A stretch of DNA of 64,000 bases from Acidicapsa ligni (GCF_025685655.1 NZ_JAGSYG010000001.1:1426001-1490000); one strand, 5' to 3'; shown: positions 44,692-53,818, counted from the stretch's first letter. Numbers and translations are program-made. Notes: a model not told the origin generated them from the letters alone.

Positions 44692-44773
44692 CCTCAGCAG
44701 GGGATCCCTGCGAGGAGTCATCATCTGCTCCCCGGAGGGAGCAGCAGTTAAGAAAGGGTGAACTCCTTCACCC
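44692..44773 (-). promoter_or_regulatory. Fluoride riboswitch 11 (GAAGG-type), controls GTPase 2-crcB-DUF190-GTPase 1
   Basis: Minus strand: P1 GGGTGAAGGAGTTCACCC, arm of GCTGCTCC with GGGGAGCAG, then ATGATGACTCCTCGCAGGG. CCTC-GCAGGG pairs with CCCTGC-GAGG across ATC. Promoter with a perfect -35: TTGACA (44815-44820), 16 bp, TATCAA (44793-44798). The GTPase ATG lies 114 bp further on, overlapping the end of a 38-codon frame by ATGA. Confidence 0.92.
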
Positions 44774-44968
44774 GCTAACCATCTGCAACTACTTGATATT
44801 GAGATGCCCGTCTTTGTCAAGAGGGTTCCTCGCTGGGGCAGTTTCTGGTCGAGCGACCGGATCGAAGATTGCGATGTCCAATCCGACGTGATAAACCTCC
44901 GCATGGCAATCAGATACTCGAAACTGCGTTTTGGGGTAGCGATTTGGCTGAATTTCTCGGAGGAGTGA

Positions 44969-45445
44969 ATGCAAGGCCCGACCACCCACAAATCCATCGT
45001 CGTCACGGAAAGCGTCCAGACTGGCAACCCGAACCGCCTCTCGATCCAGATCGGCGGGCGTACCTTTGTCGCGAAATTCGAAGATCAGGACGCCCCCAAA
45101 ACCTGTGAGTTGTTTCGCCGGATGCTTCCCTTGCATAGTTCGCTGGTGCATTGCCGCTGGAGTGGCGAATCCATGTGGGTGCCGTACGACCCGCCATCGA
45201 TCCCTGTCGCCTACGAAAATCAAACCAGCTATCCGCATCCTGGCCAGATTCTCCTCTACGCTCAGGAGATGAGCGAGCCGGAGATTCTGATCCCATATGG
45301 GGCCTGCCGCTTTTCGAGTAAGGTTGGACAACTCGCCGGCAATCATTTCCTGACGGTGATCGAGGGAGCCGAACACTTACGAGAGGTGGGACGATCGATT
45401 CTTTGGAGCGGCGCTCAGGAGATCCGCTTCGAATTGATGGATTAG
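44969..45445 (+). CDS. DUF3830-family (cyclophilin-like) protein
   Basis: 158 residues, ATG preceded by GGAGGAG. Pattern FVAKFEDQDAPKTCELFRRMLPL and VHCRWSGESMWVP matches DUF3830, a cyclophilin-like barrel family. It is the only plus-strand gene between 39 and 49 kb, and its open antisense frame (44789-45376) is judged a shadow. Function unknown; no riboswitch is associated with it. Confidence 0.75.
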   Translation: MQGPTTHKSIVVTESVQTGNPNRLSIQIGGRTFVAKFEDQDAPKTCELFRRMLPLHSSLVHCRWSGESMWVPYDPPSIPVAYENQTSYPHPGQILLYAQEMSEPEILIPYGACRFSSKVGQLAGNHFLTVIEGAEHLREVGRSILWSGAQEIRFELMD

Positions 45446-45480
45446 GCCGTCCTGTGAGCGTGGAGTGATGCCAAACCGAT

Positions 45481-47190
45481 TCAAATGATGGTTTCGACGA
45501 CCCATGGAGAGGTCACACTACGATGACCTGCGAGCAAAACCATTGCTAACATGGCCGCCTGACGCTCTTCCGCACTGGTCAAGTAGCGCCGCAGCCCCTC
45601 AAATTTGATTGCAAATCTCTGGAGGTCTTCGGCAGTTCGTTCCAATAGACTGGCCTGCGATTGCACCAGCCTGCGCGCAGGCACTTCATCACCCAAGGAT
45701 TTAACCACCATAGACAGGTGATACAAGCAAGAAACTGGCAAATGCTTTTCGTCCGTCTCCTTCCACTGCCGGATCATCTTGACGATCTCTTCGACGGCGC
45801 CTGCCTCTGTAGCGGTTCGTTGTTCACACATCGGACATGAGGTCTTAGTCGGAAGTAGTTTTTGGATGGCCTGATGCATTGCCTCGGTGTCCGCCGACGT
45901 TTTGGCCGCGCGTTGAAGTTCCTTTGCGATTCGGTGCGTGATGGTTGGATACGCTTCGCAGACACCTTGCGGAGACGCTATGGTCTCGTACTGCCACGTG
46001 TGCAATTGGCAAAAGCCGCCTCTTTCGGCGTGATCGCGCTGCACCTCTGGATCAATGGTGAGGTCATATTGATAATGGCTCAGAAACTTAAAACCGGCCT
46101 TCAGGATGATGCCGCAGATAGTACAGCCAGTACTCTTATCCACCTGCAACAGCGGGAACTCAAGGATACTTTCCTCTCCCGGCTCAGGAGCAAATCCCCC
46201 CTCTTGGACGGCAGTTCCAAACATCGCATCTCGCAATGCTCGGAGTCGCTTGACCAATGTCTTCAGAACTTCTGTGCTCTCGGATCCAGTATCGGCGCCT
46301 ATTCTTCGTACAAGCAGCGCTAAAGTCCGCTCGTACATATTTTTTAAGAATGACTGCGCTCGTTCCTCAGTCAAAAAACGATGGAGTTCCTCCTCGAGCC
46401 CCGGCAACCCGCTCTTGTCGAGCAGTTCCGCCTGTTTCGCCATCTTTGCATCCAGCGCCTGTCGTGCCGACACCGAGAACACCGGGGGCATCTCACGGAA
46501 GGAATAGCTCTTTAGTCGCTCTTGTACAAACTGAACGGCCTCCGCGCGCTCTTCGACGTTTACGGTGTCCTGCTTGTTGACCACGACGTAGATTTTCTTG
46601 TCGGTGTTCTTGATTCGTTGAAGGATGCGGTCTTCGTCATCTGTCAACGGGCTCTCGAAACTCGTCACGAGGACGAAGGCATCTGCCTCTGGCAGGAATC
46701 TCTCTGTTGTTAGCGTGTTCTCAACGATGGGGGATCCTAACCCAGGAGTATCCACGAAGAAGAAGCCTCGGCGCAGGATCTCAACAGGCAACTCGATCTC
46801 GGCATAGGCGAGATTCTTCTCATTTCCCGGATTGCCCTTCTGTGTCACGTACGCGGGCAACTCAGAGAGAGGAATCTCTCGGCGCATACCGCTGTTGTTG
46901 AAGTTAAGTACAGCCTGTTTTCGGGTCCCATATCGAACCGTCGTAATCACGGATGTCAAAGGAACGATCCCTGTCGGAAGATGTTCGCCCCCCAGGATGG
47001 CATTCATGAGGGTCGATTTTCCTCGGCTGAACCTGCCCACGACGAGCAGATTGAATTTATCTTCGGCCAATCGGGCTTGGAGAGAGACACATTCCGATCG
47101 AAGAGGCTCGTCCTTTGTATCGAGAGCCCGAGCACTTCTAAGAATATCGGCGAAGCCAAACTTCCATTGCTCGTATTGCTTCAGATCCAT
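45481..47190 (-). CDS. Dynamin-like GTPase 3 with C-terminal DUF6062-like domain
   Basis: 569 residues. GTPase domain about 1-240: G1 GRFSRGKSTLMNAILG, LPTGIVPLTSVITTVRYG, G3 VDTPGLGSP, G4 NKQD. Helical middle, then a Cys/His-rich domain about 355-510: GCTICG, GFCQLHTWQY, SCPMCEQ and SCLYHL. That is the DUF6062-type pattern also seen in the separate protein at 35385. It is 62 bp behind enolase, so probably under riboswitch 12. Confidence 0.85.
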   Translation of the reverse strand: MDLKQYEQWKFGFADILRSARALDTKDEPLRSECVSLQARLAEDKFNLLVVGRFSRGKSTLMNAILGGEHLPTGIVPLTSVITTVRYGTRKQAVLNFNNSGMRREIPLSELPAYVTQKGNPGNEKNLAYAEIELPVEILRRGFFFVDTPGLGSPIVENTLTTERFLPEADAFVLVTSFESPLTDDEDRILQRIKNTDKKIYVVVNKQDTVNVEERAEAVQFVQERLKSYSFREMPPVFSVSARQALDAKMAKQAELLDKSGLPGLEEELHRFLTEERAQSFLKNMYERTLALLVRRIGADTGSESTEVLKTLVKRLRALRDAMFGTAVQEGGFAPEPGEESILEFPLLQVDKSTGCTICGIILKAGFKFLSHYQYDLTIDPEVQRDHAERGGFCQLHTWQYETIASPQGVCEAYPTITHRIAKELQRAAKTSADTEAMHQAIQKLLPTKTSCPMCEQRTATEAGAVEEIVKMIRQWKETDEKHLPVSCLYHLSMVVKSLGDEVPARRLVQSQASLLERTAEDLQRFAIKFEGLRRYLTSAEERQAAMLAMVLLAGHRSVTSPWVVETII

Positions 47191-47252
47191 TGATACTCCC
47201 CATCTTTTGGCCCAAGCGTGTCATCGTCTCAAAGAAGGTAAAGCCGCCTCCT

Positions 47253-48584
47253 CTATTGCCGCGAGGCCGTTTCCAGTGTCTGCGGTTCTTTACCTTCTTT
47301 CCACCGTTTGTAGACGTGCCTTCCCGCATAGCTTGCCTGGTTGCCCAGCTCGTGTTCGATTTCAAGAAGCCGGTTGTACTTGGCAATACGTTCACCCCGG
47401 CTGGCGGAACCGGCCTTAATCTGGCCCACGCCCGTCGCTACGGCAAGATCAGCAATGCTCGTATCATCGGTCTCGCCGGAACGGTGGGAGATGACCGCGG
47501 TGTATCCATGTTCGCGAGCCATGGCGATGCAATCCAAGGTTTCAGTCACCGTGCCGATCTGATTCAATTTGATCAAGATAGAGTTTGCGATGCCAGACTC
47601 AATTCCACGAAGAAAGAGCTCTGGATTGGTTACAAAGTTATCGTCCCCGACGAGCTGAATCTTGTCGCCCAATTCATTGGTCAGCTGTTGCCAACCGCTT
47701 CGATCATCCTCAGCAAGGCCATCTTCGAGGGACCAGATTTGGGGGTACTGACTTAGCCAATGTTTCCAGAGCGCGATCATCTCCTCTGAGGTTTTTGTGC
47801 TGCAGTCAGACTTGCGAAAGACGTACCCCGTCTCTTCATAGAACTCGCTCGCAGCCGGATCGAGCATTAGCGCAATGTCCTCGCCCGGCTTATATCCAGC
47901 TTTGAGAATGGCCTCAAGAATTAGTTCAATCGGCTCTTCGTTAGACTTGAGTTCCGGAGCGAATCCGCCTTCGTCGCCCACAGCGGTGTTATAGCCCTTA
48001 TTTTGCAGTACAGCTTTAAGAACGTGAAAGGTCTCAACGGCACTTCTTAAGCCATCTCGAAATGATGGTGCGCCGACTGGAGCGATCATGAACTCCTGAA
48101 AATCGACGCTATTGTCCGCATGTCTCCCACCATTCAGTACGTTTAGCATCGGGACTGGCAATAGGTGGCCATGCTCGGTCGCAAGATCCAGGTAGAGCGG
48201 GAGGCCACGGTACGCCGCTCCGGCGCGGGCAACGGCGAGGGAAACGCCCAGGATCGCGTTCGCTCCAAGCCGGGACTTATTGGGGGTGCCATCCAACGCC
48301 CGGAGTTCATCGTCAAGTTCGCGTTGATTGCCTGCATACATCCCCCGCACCTTAGCTGCGATCTCGCCTTCGACATTCGCGCAGGCAACCAGAACACCCT
48401 TCCCCCCGTAACGAGACTTGTCACCGTCGCGCAACTCTACGGCCTCACGCTTTCCGGTGGAAGCGCCAGACGGTACCTTGGCAGTCCCGGTCGTCCCACT
48501 CGATAGCGTTGCCGTTACAGACAGAGTTGGGTTGCCGCGTGAGTCCAGAATCTCGAGGGCTGACAGTTTGGTTATTTCCGACAT
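47253..48584 (-). CDS. eno: Enolase
   Basis: 443 residues from the ATG at 48584 (AAGGTG 8 bp upstream); in-frame ATGs at 48590 and further up cannot be excluded. Converts 2-phosphoglycerate to phosphoenolpyruvate with two Mg2+; the textbook fluoride-inhibited glycolytic enzyme. Conserved blocks: [18 protein letters not shown], the metal site [42 protein letters not shown] and SHRSGETDD. Upregulation through riboswitch 12 would compensate for fluorophosphate inhibition. Confidence 0.96.
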   Translation of the reverse strand: MSEITKLSALEILDSRGNPTLSVTATLSSGTTGTAKVPSGASTGKREAVELRDGDKSRYGGKGVLVACANVEGEIAAKVRGMYAGNQRELDDELRALDGTPNKSRLGANAILGVSLAVARAGAAYRGLPLYLDLATEHGHLLPVPMLNVLNGGRHADNSVDFQEFMIAPVGAPSFRDGLRSAVETFHVLKAVLQNKGYNTAVGDEGGFAPELKSNEEPIELILEAILKAGYKPGEDIALMLDPAASEFYEETGYVFRKSDCSTKTSEEMIALWKHWLSQYPQIWSLEDGLAEDDRSGWQQLTNELGDKIQLVGDDNFVTNPELFLRGIESGIANSILIKLNQIGTVTETLDCIAMAREHGYTAVISHRSGETDDTSIADLAVATGVGQIKAGSASRGERIAKYNRLLEIEHELGNQASYAGRHVYKRWKEGKEPQTLETASRQ

Positions 48585-48749
48585 TTCCATCACCTTTTCC
48601 AACCGGGCCATCTTCCGGTTTACAAGAAAGTCAGATTGGGAATTGCCCAATCTGCGCACATCCACGCCACCACATGCAGAGCGACCGGTCAAAGACGGAG
48701 GCCTGCAGGTTCCACGCTTTAGATTTTCTTGGGGATCGCGCCGTAGACA

Positions 48750-48835
48750 TGACTCCGCGACAGGATCCCCTGCCAGGAGTCATCATCTGTTCCACCTATT
48801 GGCAAAACAGCGGTTATAAGGTGAACTCCTTCACC
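48750..48835 (-). promoter_or_regulatory. Fluoride riboswitch 12 (GAAGG-type), controls enolase
   Basis: Minus strand: P1 GGTGAAGGAGTTCACC, TTATAACCGC, arm, CAGATGATGACTCCTGGCAGG. ACTCC-GCAGG pairs imperfectly with CCTG-GGAGT. No T-tract. Promoter: TTGACA (48873-48878), 17 bp, TAGGTT (48850-48855). The enolase start lies 165 bp downstream of the hairpin; the intervening 48591-48749 contains only a 39-codon frame of doubtful meaning. 48880-48988 shows no gene. Confidence 0.92.
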
Positions 48836-49036
48836 GCTACACACACCATAACCTAAAGGTCACGGTGAGGCTTGTCAACCAGACCGTCTGATGGAGCGCA
48901 CCGGATCATGCGTTCTTTCGCGGAATATTTCGCATCTCAAGGAGCGCAAGGTCACGCAGGCCGGGATGATGCTAAGTCGTTTCTTCACTTGACAGAGCGA
49001 TCCGAGGCTGCGAGATTTGAAAGACACAATTCGCTC

Positions 49037-49096
49037 GGTGATGAGGTCCACCTTTAACCGCCCCTTGGGCTGATGACTCCTACCCCCCTAGGAGTC
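49037..49096 (+). promoter_or_regulatory. Fluoride riboswitch 13, controls the Ehr complex operon
   Basis: P1 GGTGATGAGGTCCACC, TTTAACCGCC, CTT, GGGCTGATGACTCCTA. GACTCCTA pairs perfectly with TAGGAGTC (49075-49096) across a C-run, hiding the AGGAG in front of the ATG at 49102. Upstream TTGACA (48989-48994) with a weak -10 about 17-18 bp on. The shortest central arm of the 16 copies. Confidence 0.92.
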
Positions 49097-49101
49097 GTAC
49101 G

Positions 49102-49209
49102 ATGAAAAAAGGTCTGGCCCTTCAACTCGATCGACCTCAGAGAACACACAGTCCTCCCTCGCTTGATGCTCTCGTCGGCCCTTATCTCCGGCCGGGGAGG
49201 TCCACGTGA
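49102..49209 (+). CDS. Short leader ORF (35 residues) coupled to the Ehr operon
   Basis: ATG at 49102 with the AGGAG of riboswitch 13 seven bp upstream. The frame runs 35 codons (MKKGLALQLDRPQ...) and its TGA overlaps the GTG start of the first Ehr gene as GTGA (49206-49209). The layout implies that fluoride frees the leader's SD and that the ribosome then re-initiates at the GTG. Peptide function, if any, is unknown. Confidence 0.5.
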   Translation: MKKGLALQLDRPQRTHSPPSLDALVGPYLRPGRST

Positions 49210-50153
49210 TCCTTCCCAATCTGATCCTCCAGATCGGACAGGTCCTCTGCGTTCTTCTGCTCGCCCCGCTCCTGCAAGGATTCATCCTGAAGGCCGAGGA
49301 ACGGGTACAGCGGAGCTCTGGACCCAGCATTTTCCAACCCTACCGCGATCTGTGGAAGTTATTCCATAAACAGACCGTTGCGCCAGAGTCTGCGTCGTGG
49401 ATTTATTTTGTCGCTCCGATCATTGCATTTACCGCAATGCTGATCGTCCCGATCTTGATTCCAGTGCTCACGGACCGCCCGCTGCCGCTATCCGATATGG
49501 GAGACATGCTCGGCGGCGGCATGGTTCTGACGCTCGGTTCGTTCATCGTGATCCTGGCCGGGTTGGACACGGGAAATGTTTACGGTGGAATTGGGTCCAG
49601 CCGAGCAGTGATGTTGACCATTCTTGCCGAGCCGACCCTGATTCTGGTCCTGGTCGGCATTAGCCTACTCGCCAAAGCGATGCTGCCGTTCGTCGTGAAC
49701 CATCTGTTGCTGTCCAGCCCCTCTCTTTATTGGAATCCTGCGCATCTCTTTCTGATCCTCGCGTTCTTCGCACTGTTGCTGGTCGAAACGGACCGGCTGC
49801 CCATCCATTCGAGTACGCATCTCGAGATCTACATGATCGATGAGGCGCGGATTCTCGAATACTCGGGTCCCCTACTTGGTTTGCTCAAGTGGTCATCCAT
49901 GATGAAGCAGTTCATCCTGTACACCATCTTCTGCAACGTTTTCCTGCTTCCGTGGGGTATGTCACAACTCGGGACGGCGCTCGGTGAACTCGGTTCCGTA
50001 ATCGCCATATTGCTCAAATTCCTTTTGGTAGCTCTGACCGTCGTTGTGGTGGAGACCGTGCAGTCCCGTCTCCGCTTCTACCGTTATCAGGAACCCTTGG
50101 CCGCGGGATTCCTTTTCGCGGTACTAGCCATTGTTTCGAGCCAGATGCTGTAG
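49206..50153 (+). CDS. Ehr complex membrane subunit, NuoH/HyfC-like
   Basis: 315 residues from a GTG overlapping the leader stop. About eight TM helices. The NuoH/HycD pattern is clear: FILKAEERVQRSSGP near the start, PYRDLWKLFHKQ, then the acidic loop ETDRLPIHSSTHLEIYMIDEARILEYSGP. In complex I and group 4 hydrogenases this subunit connects the redox arm to the antiporter-like modules. Confidence 0.9.
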   Translation: MILPNLILQIGQVLCVLLLAPLLQGFILKAEERVQRSSGPSIFQPYRDLWKLFHKQTVAPESASWIYFVAPIIAFTAMLIVPILIPVLTDRPLPLSDMGDMLGGGMVLTLGSFIVILAGLDTGNVYGGIGSSRAVMLTILAEPTLILVLVGISLLAKAMLPFVVNHLLLSSPSLYWNPAHLFLILAFFALLLVETDRLPIHSSTHLEIYMIDEARILEYSGPLLGLLKWSSMMKQFILYTIFCNVFLLPWGMSQLGTALGELGSVIAILLKFLLVALTVVVVETVQSRLRFYRYQEPLAAGFLFAVLAIVSSQML

Positions 50154-50164
50154 AGGAAAATACG

Positions 50165-50845
50165 ATGTTCCTGGCACACGTCAATCCGCTTCAGGCTTCG
50201 ATCTTCAGCTCGCTGGCGATCTTAAGCCTCCTGCTGACCTTCGTCATGCTGGGATCCCACTGGCTGCGCAACTATGTCTACGCGTTCGCGGTGCAATCGT
50301 GGCTGATCGCCGCGCTCTCTGCATCGGTGGGCTACTTTGCGGGATATTCCGAACTGTATGTCATTGCGGGGCTGACGGCGCTATTTCGTGGGCTGATCCT
50401 GCCGTACCTCCTGATGCGCATTATCGGCAGACTGAATGTGAAACGCGAACTGCATGCGGTTCTGCAACCGAGTTCCAGCCTTGTGGTCGGTGCTTTTTTG
50501 GTCATGTTCGCGTTCGTCATCTCCAACCACATGAACCGGCAACCGCCCCCAGCAGCCCATGTGGTGATCCTGGCTCTCACGATCATGCTCTCGATGAAGT
50601 TCCTGGGCTTCCTCATGCTATCGGTCCGGGACGAAGCGGTCAGCCAGATCCTCGGCCTGCTAGTACTAGAAAATGGCATCTTTCTAGGTTCGCAGATCCT
50701 TGTTCCCGGGATGCCACTGTTGATCGAGATAGTGATCCTGTTTGACCTGCTCATCGTTGTGGCGTGCTTTGGGATGCTCGTTCGCTTCCTGGTGGTGCAC
50801 GCCGGCACCACCAGCAGCCGTGAACTCAATCGGCTGGTAGGTTGA
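50165..50845 (+). CDS. Ehr complex membrane subunit, HyfE-like
   Basis: 226 residues, six to seven TM helices, with the NuoK-like core (LGLLVLENGIFLGSQILVPGMPLLIEIVILFDLLIVV). HyfE subunits combine a NuoK-like segment with an additional helical region. It lies 11 bp after the NuoH-like gene and overlaps the next gene. Confidence 0.85.
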   Translation: MFLAHVNPLQASIFSSLAILSLLLTFVMLGSHWLRNYVYAFAVQSWLIAALSASVGYFAGYSELYVIAGLTALFRGLILPYLLMRIIGRLNVKRELHAVLQPSSSLVVGAFLVMFAFVISNHMNRQPPPAAHVVILALTIMLSMKFLGFLMLSVRDEAVSQILGLLVLENGIFLGSQILVPGMPLLIEIVILFDLLIVVACFGMLVRFLVVHAGTTSSRELNRLVG

Positions 50846-52314
50846 TGCCCATGACACAACGCTTATTGATCGTCCTATTTGCCGCGCCGTTTGCAGCCAT
50901 CGTTCTTTCGTTGGCGCTACGCCGGTCGCGGGTCGCGGAATACGCCACGGTCGCGGCGGCAATCGTGGACCTGCTTGTCAGTGGGCCTTTGCTCCTTCGA
51001 GCATTGCAAGGCGATGCTCTCTTTGCACATGGATACCTTCGGGTGGACACGCTCGCCGCCTGGGTAATCGTCTGCATCTCGATTGTGTATACGCTTTCGT
51101 CCATCTATGCCGTCGGCTACATGCGACTCCTCAATGAAGAGCCGCGCCTTCCAGTGTTCTACGCTTTGTTTTCGGGCTTTGCCGCTACGATGCTGGCTGC
51201 GTGTGTCATGAACAATGTCGGCGTCTTCTGGATCGCCATCGAGCTGACGACGCTCATCAGTACATTCCTGGTTGGATTCGAGCGCGAGGCCGAGAGTACC
51301 GAAGCCGCCTGGAAGTACATCGTCGTCGTCTCCGGCGGTATCAGTCTCGCTCTCCTTGGGACGGTTTTCTTCTACTGGGGCGGCACATTTGTGCTGGGTC
51401 CAACCTACGCAATGACGTGGGCCGCGCTCCACGGGTCGGCTCCTGCGGTGTATCCACCGCTGCTCCTTGTCTCGTTCTTACTCGTCCTTGTGGGATACGG
51501 CACGAAGGCTGGCCTGGCGCCGATGCACACCTGGTTGCCGGACGCTCACAGTGAGTCTCCCGCACCCGTCTCCGCGATGCTGTCGGGAGCCTTGCTGAAC
51601 ACATCGATGCTTGGTATTGCGCGTTTCCTCGGCATAGTGAATGGAACTTCCGTCGCGCAGTTCGCGCATTCCGCGGTCGTGGCGCTTGGAATCTTCTCGT
51701 TTGTGATTGCAACACTGTTCATCGTTCGGCAAACGGGAATCAAGCGTCTGATGGCCTATTCCAGCGTCGAACACATCGGCGTCATTGCGCTGGGCCTGGG
51801 TTTCGGAGGCATCCTCGGTGTAGCGGGGTCCCTCTACCACATGCTGAATCACTCGCTGAACAAGTCCTTGATGTTCTTCGGCTCCGGCAATGCTATGCGA
51901 GCATATGGCACCAAAGAAATCTCGGGCATTCGACGTGTGCTCAGGGTCTTTCCTGTAAGCGGGACGCTCTGGCTGCTGGGCGCAGTAGGAATCGCCGGTG
52001 CACCGCCATTCGCGCTGTTTCTCAGTGAATTCACCATCCTGCGAGCCGGAATCGGAGGGCGCTATCGATGGGCAGCGCTTATCTTTGTCCTGTTCCTGAT
52101 CGTCGTCTTCATCGGGTTTCTTGCTCACTTCCGTGCGATGTACTTTGACGAGGCTCCAGAACAAGAGATACAGCCTTTACCTTGGACGATCTGGCGAACA
52201 CTCCCCATGTGGCTGGCTTTTGTTCCGCTGGTGGTGCTCGGCCTTTGGTGGCCTCACGGTTTGTGGAGCATCTTTACCCAGATCTCGTCTGAGTTGACTG
52301 GAGGTGCGCGATGA
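50845..52314 (+). CDS. Ehr complex antiporter-like subunit, HyfF/NuoL-MrpD family
   Basis: 489 residues from the ATG at 50845 (overlap TGATG with the previous stop). About 14 TM helices. Proton-translocating segments resemble NuoL/M/N: NVGVFWIAIELTTLISTFLVGFE with the conserved Glu, YGTKAGLAPMHTWLPDAHSESPAPVSAMLSG with the Lys-Pro-His region, and SVEHIGVIALGLGF. It overlaps the large subunit gene by 4 bp. Confidence 0.9.
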   Translation: MPMTQRLLIVLFAAPFAAIVLSLALRRSRVAEYATVAAAIVDLLVSGPLLLRALQGDALFAHGYLRVDTLAAWVIVCISIVYTLSSIYAVGYMRLLNEEPRLPVFYALFSGFAATMLAACVMNNVGVFWIAIELTTLISTFLVGFEREAESTEAAWKYIVVVSGGISLALLGTVFFYWGGTFVLGPTYAMTWAALHGSAPAVYPPLLLVSFLLVLVGYGTKAGLAPMHTWLPDAHSESPAPVSAMLSGALLNTSMLGIARFLGIVNGTSVAQFAHSAVVALGIFSFVIATLFIVRQTGIKRLMAYSSVEHIGVIALGLGFGGILGVAGSLYHMLNHSLNKSLMFFGSGNAMRAYGTKEISGIRRVLRVFPVSGTLWLLGAVGIAGAPPFALFLSEFTILRAGIGGRYRWAALIFVLFLIVVFIGFLAHFRAMYFDEAPEQEIQPLPWTIWRTLPMWLAFVPLVVLGLWWPHGLWSIFTQISSELTGGAR

Positions 52315-53804
52315 AGGGCGCATCCGAACAGATTCTTCAGGCCTCGGAGATCACCGCCGCCTGCGAACGTCTAGTGGCAGAAGGGGCTCGGCTCCAGATG
52401 GCCTATGCCTGGTTTCCGGAAGCTGGTGGCCCGGCCGAGGTTGTCTACCTGGCGGATCAAGGTCGGCATAAGCCCTTCCCGTTGCTACGTTGCCGTCTCC
52501 CCGAGAATGCACCATCACTCCCATCGCTCGCAACGAAGATTCCCCTTCTGAGCTGGTATGAGCGGGAGATGACCGATCTTTGTGGTCTCACCTTTTCGGG
52601 ACATCCAGACCCTCATCCGTTAGTGCTGCACGAAGGAGCTCATCCTTCCATGCCTCCCCTCGACCCACGCTACCCGAAAGATGAGCCGATGCCGTATTCC
52701 GAACAGCCTTGGGACTTGCCACCGATAGAGGGCAGCGATGTGCAGGTCCTGCCCTTCGGCCCGGTGCGAGCGGACGTCCTCGAATCGGCACAGATCGTCT
52801 TCTACTATGTGGGCGAAGCGATCCTGCACTGCCATCCACGTCTGTTCTTCAAGCATCGCGGCATGGAGAAGCGGTTCGAAGGCCTTGATCCTGCGTTCGG
52901 AGTCCTCATCGCCGAACGCATATCAGGCGTCGACAGTGTTGCCCACTCCTTGGCCTTCTGCCAGGCCGTTGAAATCGCGAGCCAGTGTGAGGTCCCGGAG
53001 CGAGCGCTCCATCTGCGAACCGTCCTGGCCGAACTGGAGCGGCTCTATAACCATCTGCACTATCTCGGATATTTGTGCCATACAACGACGCTCAAAGTCG
53101 GCGAGGCGGAGGGCAGGCTGCTCGAGGAGCGATGCAAGAAACTGAATGGCATCTTTACCGGGAGCAGATTTCTCAGGGGTCTGCTTAAGCCGGGCGGTCT
53201 GCGACGGGATCTCGATCTGCACGATCTGCCGCACGAGCTACGAATGCTTGAACCGGAGATAGCGGGGTATATCGAGAAACTTGAAAAGACAAATAGTCAT
53301 CTGGATCGGTTGATCACGACCGGCCATCTACCCGAGAACGTCGCTTTCGACCAGGGCGCTACGGGACCTATCAAGCGTGCTTCCGGCATCGAACGTGATC
53401 TGCGTCGTGATCACCCCTATGCCGCCTATGACCGATTTGAGATGGCGATTCCGATGCGCACAGAGGGAGACGCGCATGCTCGCGCGCAGGTTCGTATGGA
53501 GGAGATTAGGAACAGTATTACGCTCATCCTCAAAGCACTCGCGAGAATGCCACAAGGACCTGTGGCCACTCCCATCGAATATCCCGGAGGTGGAGAGGGA
53601 CTCGGATGGTGCGAAGGCTCTCGAGGGTCGATTTATTATGCTGTGCATTTCGACAAGGATGGGAGATTGGGGCGTGTGAAAGTGAAGTCCGCCTCATTCT
53701 CAAACTGGCGCGTCTTTCCCTATACCGTGCACGACACCAACATGATGGATTACGCAATTAACGAAGCAAGCTTCGGCCTAACGATGGCCGGATGCGATCG
53801 CTAG
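52311..53804 (+). CDS. Ehr complex large subunit, HyfG-like, lacking NiFe cysteine ligands
   Basis: 497 residues: N-terminal NuoC-like part (SWYEREMTDLCGLTFSGHPDPHPLVLHE) and NuoD/HycE-like part (FKHRGMEKRFEGL). The N-terminal ligand motif of group 4 hydrogenases, R-x-C-G-x-C, reads ERISGVDSVAHS here, with both Cys replaced. The C-terminal D-P-C-x-x-C motif reads ASFGLTMAGCDR, with one Cys left. It therefore should not hold a NiFe site, and it belongs with the energy-converting hydrogenase-related proteins of unknown electron source. Confidence 0.88.
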   Translation: MKGASEQILQASEITAACERLVAEGARLQMAYAWFPEAGGPAEVVYLADQGRHKPFPLLRCRLPENAPSLPSLATKIPLLSWYEREMTDLCGLTFSGHPDPHPLVLHEGAHPSMPPLDPRYPKDEPMPYSEQPWDLPPIEGSDVQVLPFGPVRADVLESAQIVFYYVGEAILHCHPRLFFKHRGMEKRFEGLDPAFGVLIAERISGVDSVAHSLAFCQAVEIASQCEVPERALHLRTVLAELERLYNHLHYLGYLCHTTTLKVGEAEGRLLEERCKKLNGIFTGSRFLRGLLKPGGLRRDLDLHDLPHELRMLEPEIAGYIEKLEKTNSHLDRLITTGHLPENVAFDQGATGPIKRASGIERDLRRDHPYAAYDRFEMAIPMRTEGDAHARAQVRMEEIRNSITLILKALARMPQGPVATPIEYPGGGEGLGWCEGSRGSIYYAVHFDKDGRLGRVKVKSASFSNWRVFPYTVHDTNMMDYAINEASFGLTMAGCDR

Positions 53805-53818
53805 AGACAGGAGGACAC

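Noticed and set aside
44789-45376. 195-codon open frame on the minus strand opposite the DUF3830 gene
   Set aside because: The plus-strand frame has a strong ribosome-binding site and a recognisable DUF3830 pattern; the antisense frame has neither and is explained as a shadow.
48633-48752. 39-codon frame between riboswitch 12 and enolase
   Set aside because: The SD is only 2 bp from the ATG and the stop is about 50 bp before the enolase start, so no coupling; no recognisable product.
52311-53804. Functional NiFe hydrogenase large subunit
   Set aside because: Both conserved Cys motifs are altered, leaving one candidate Cys, and no maturation genes are in the window.
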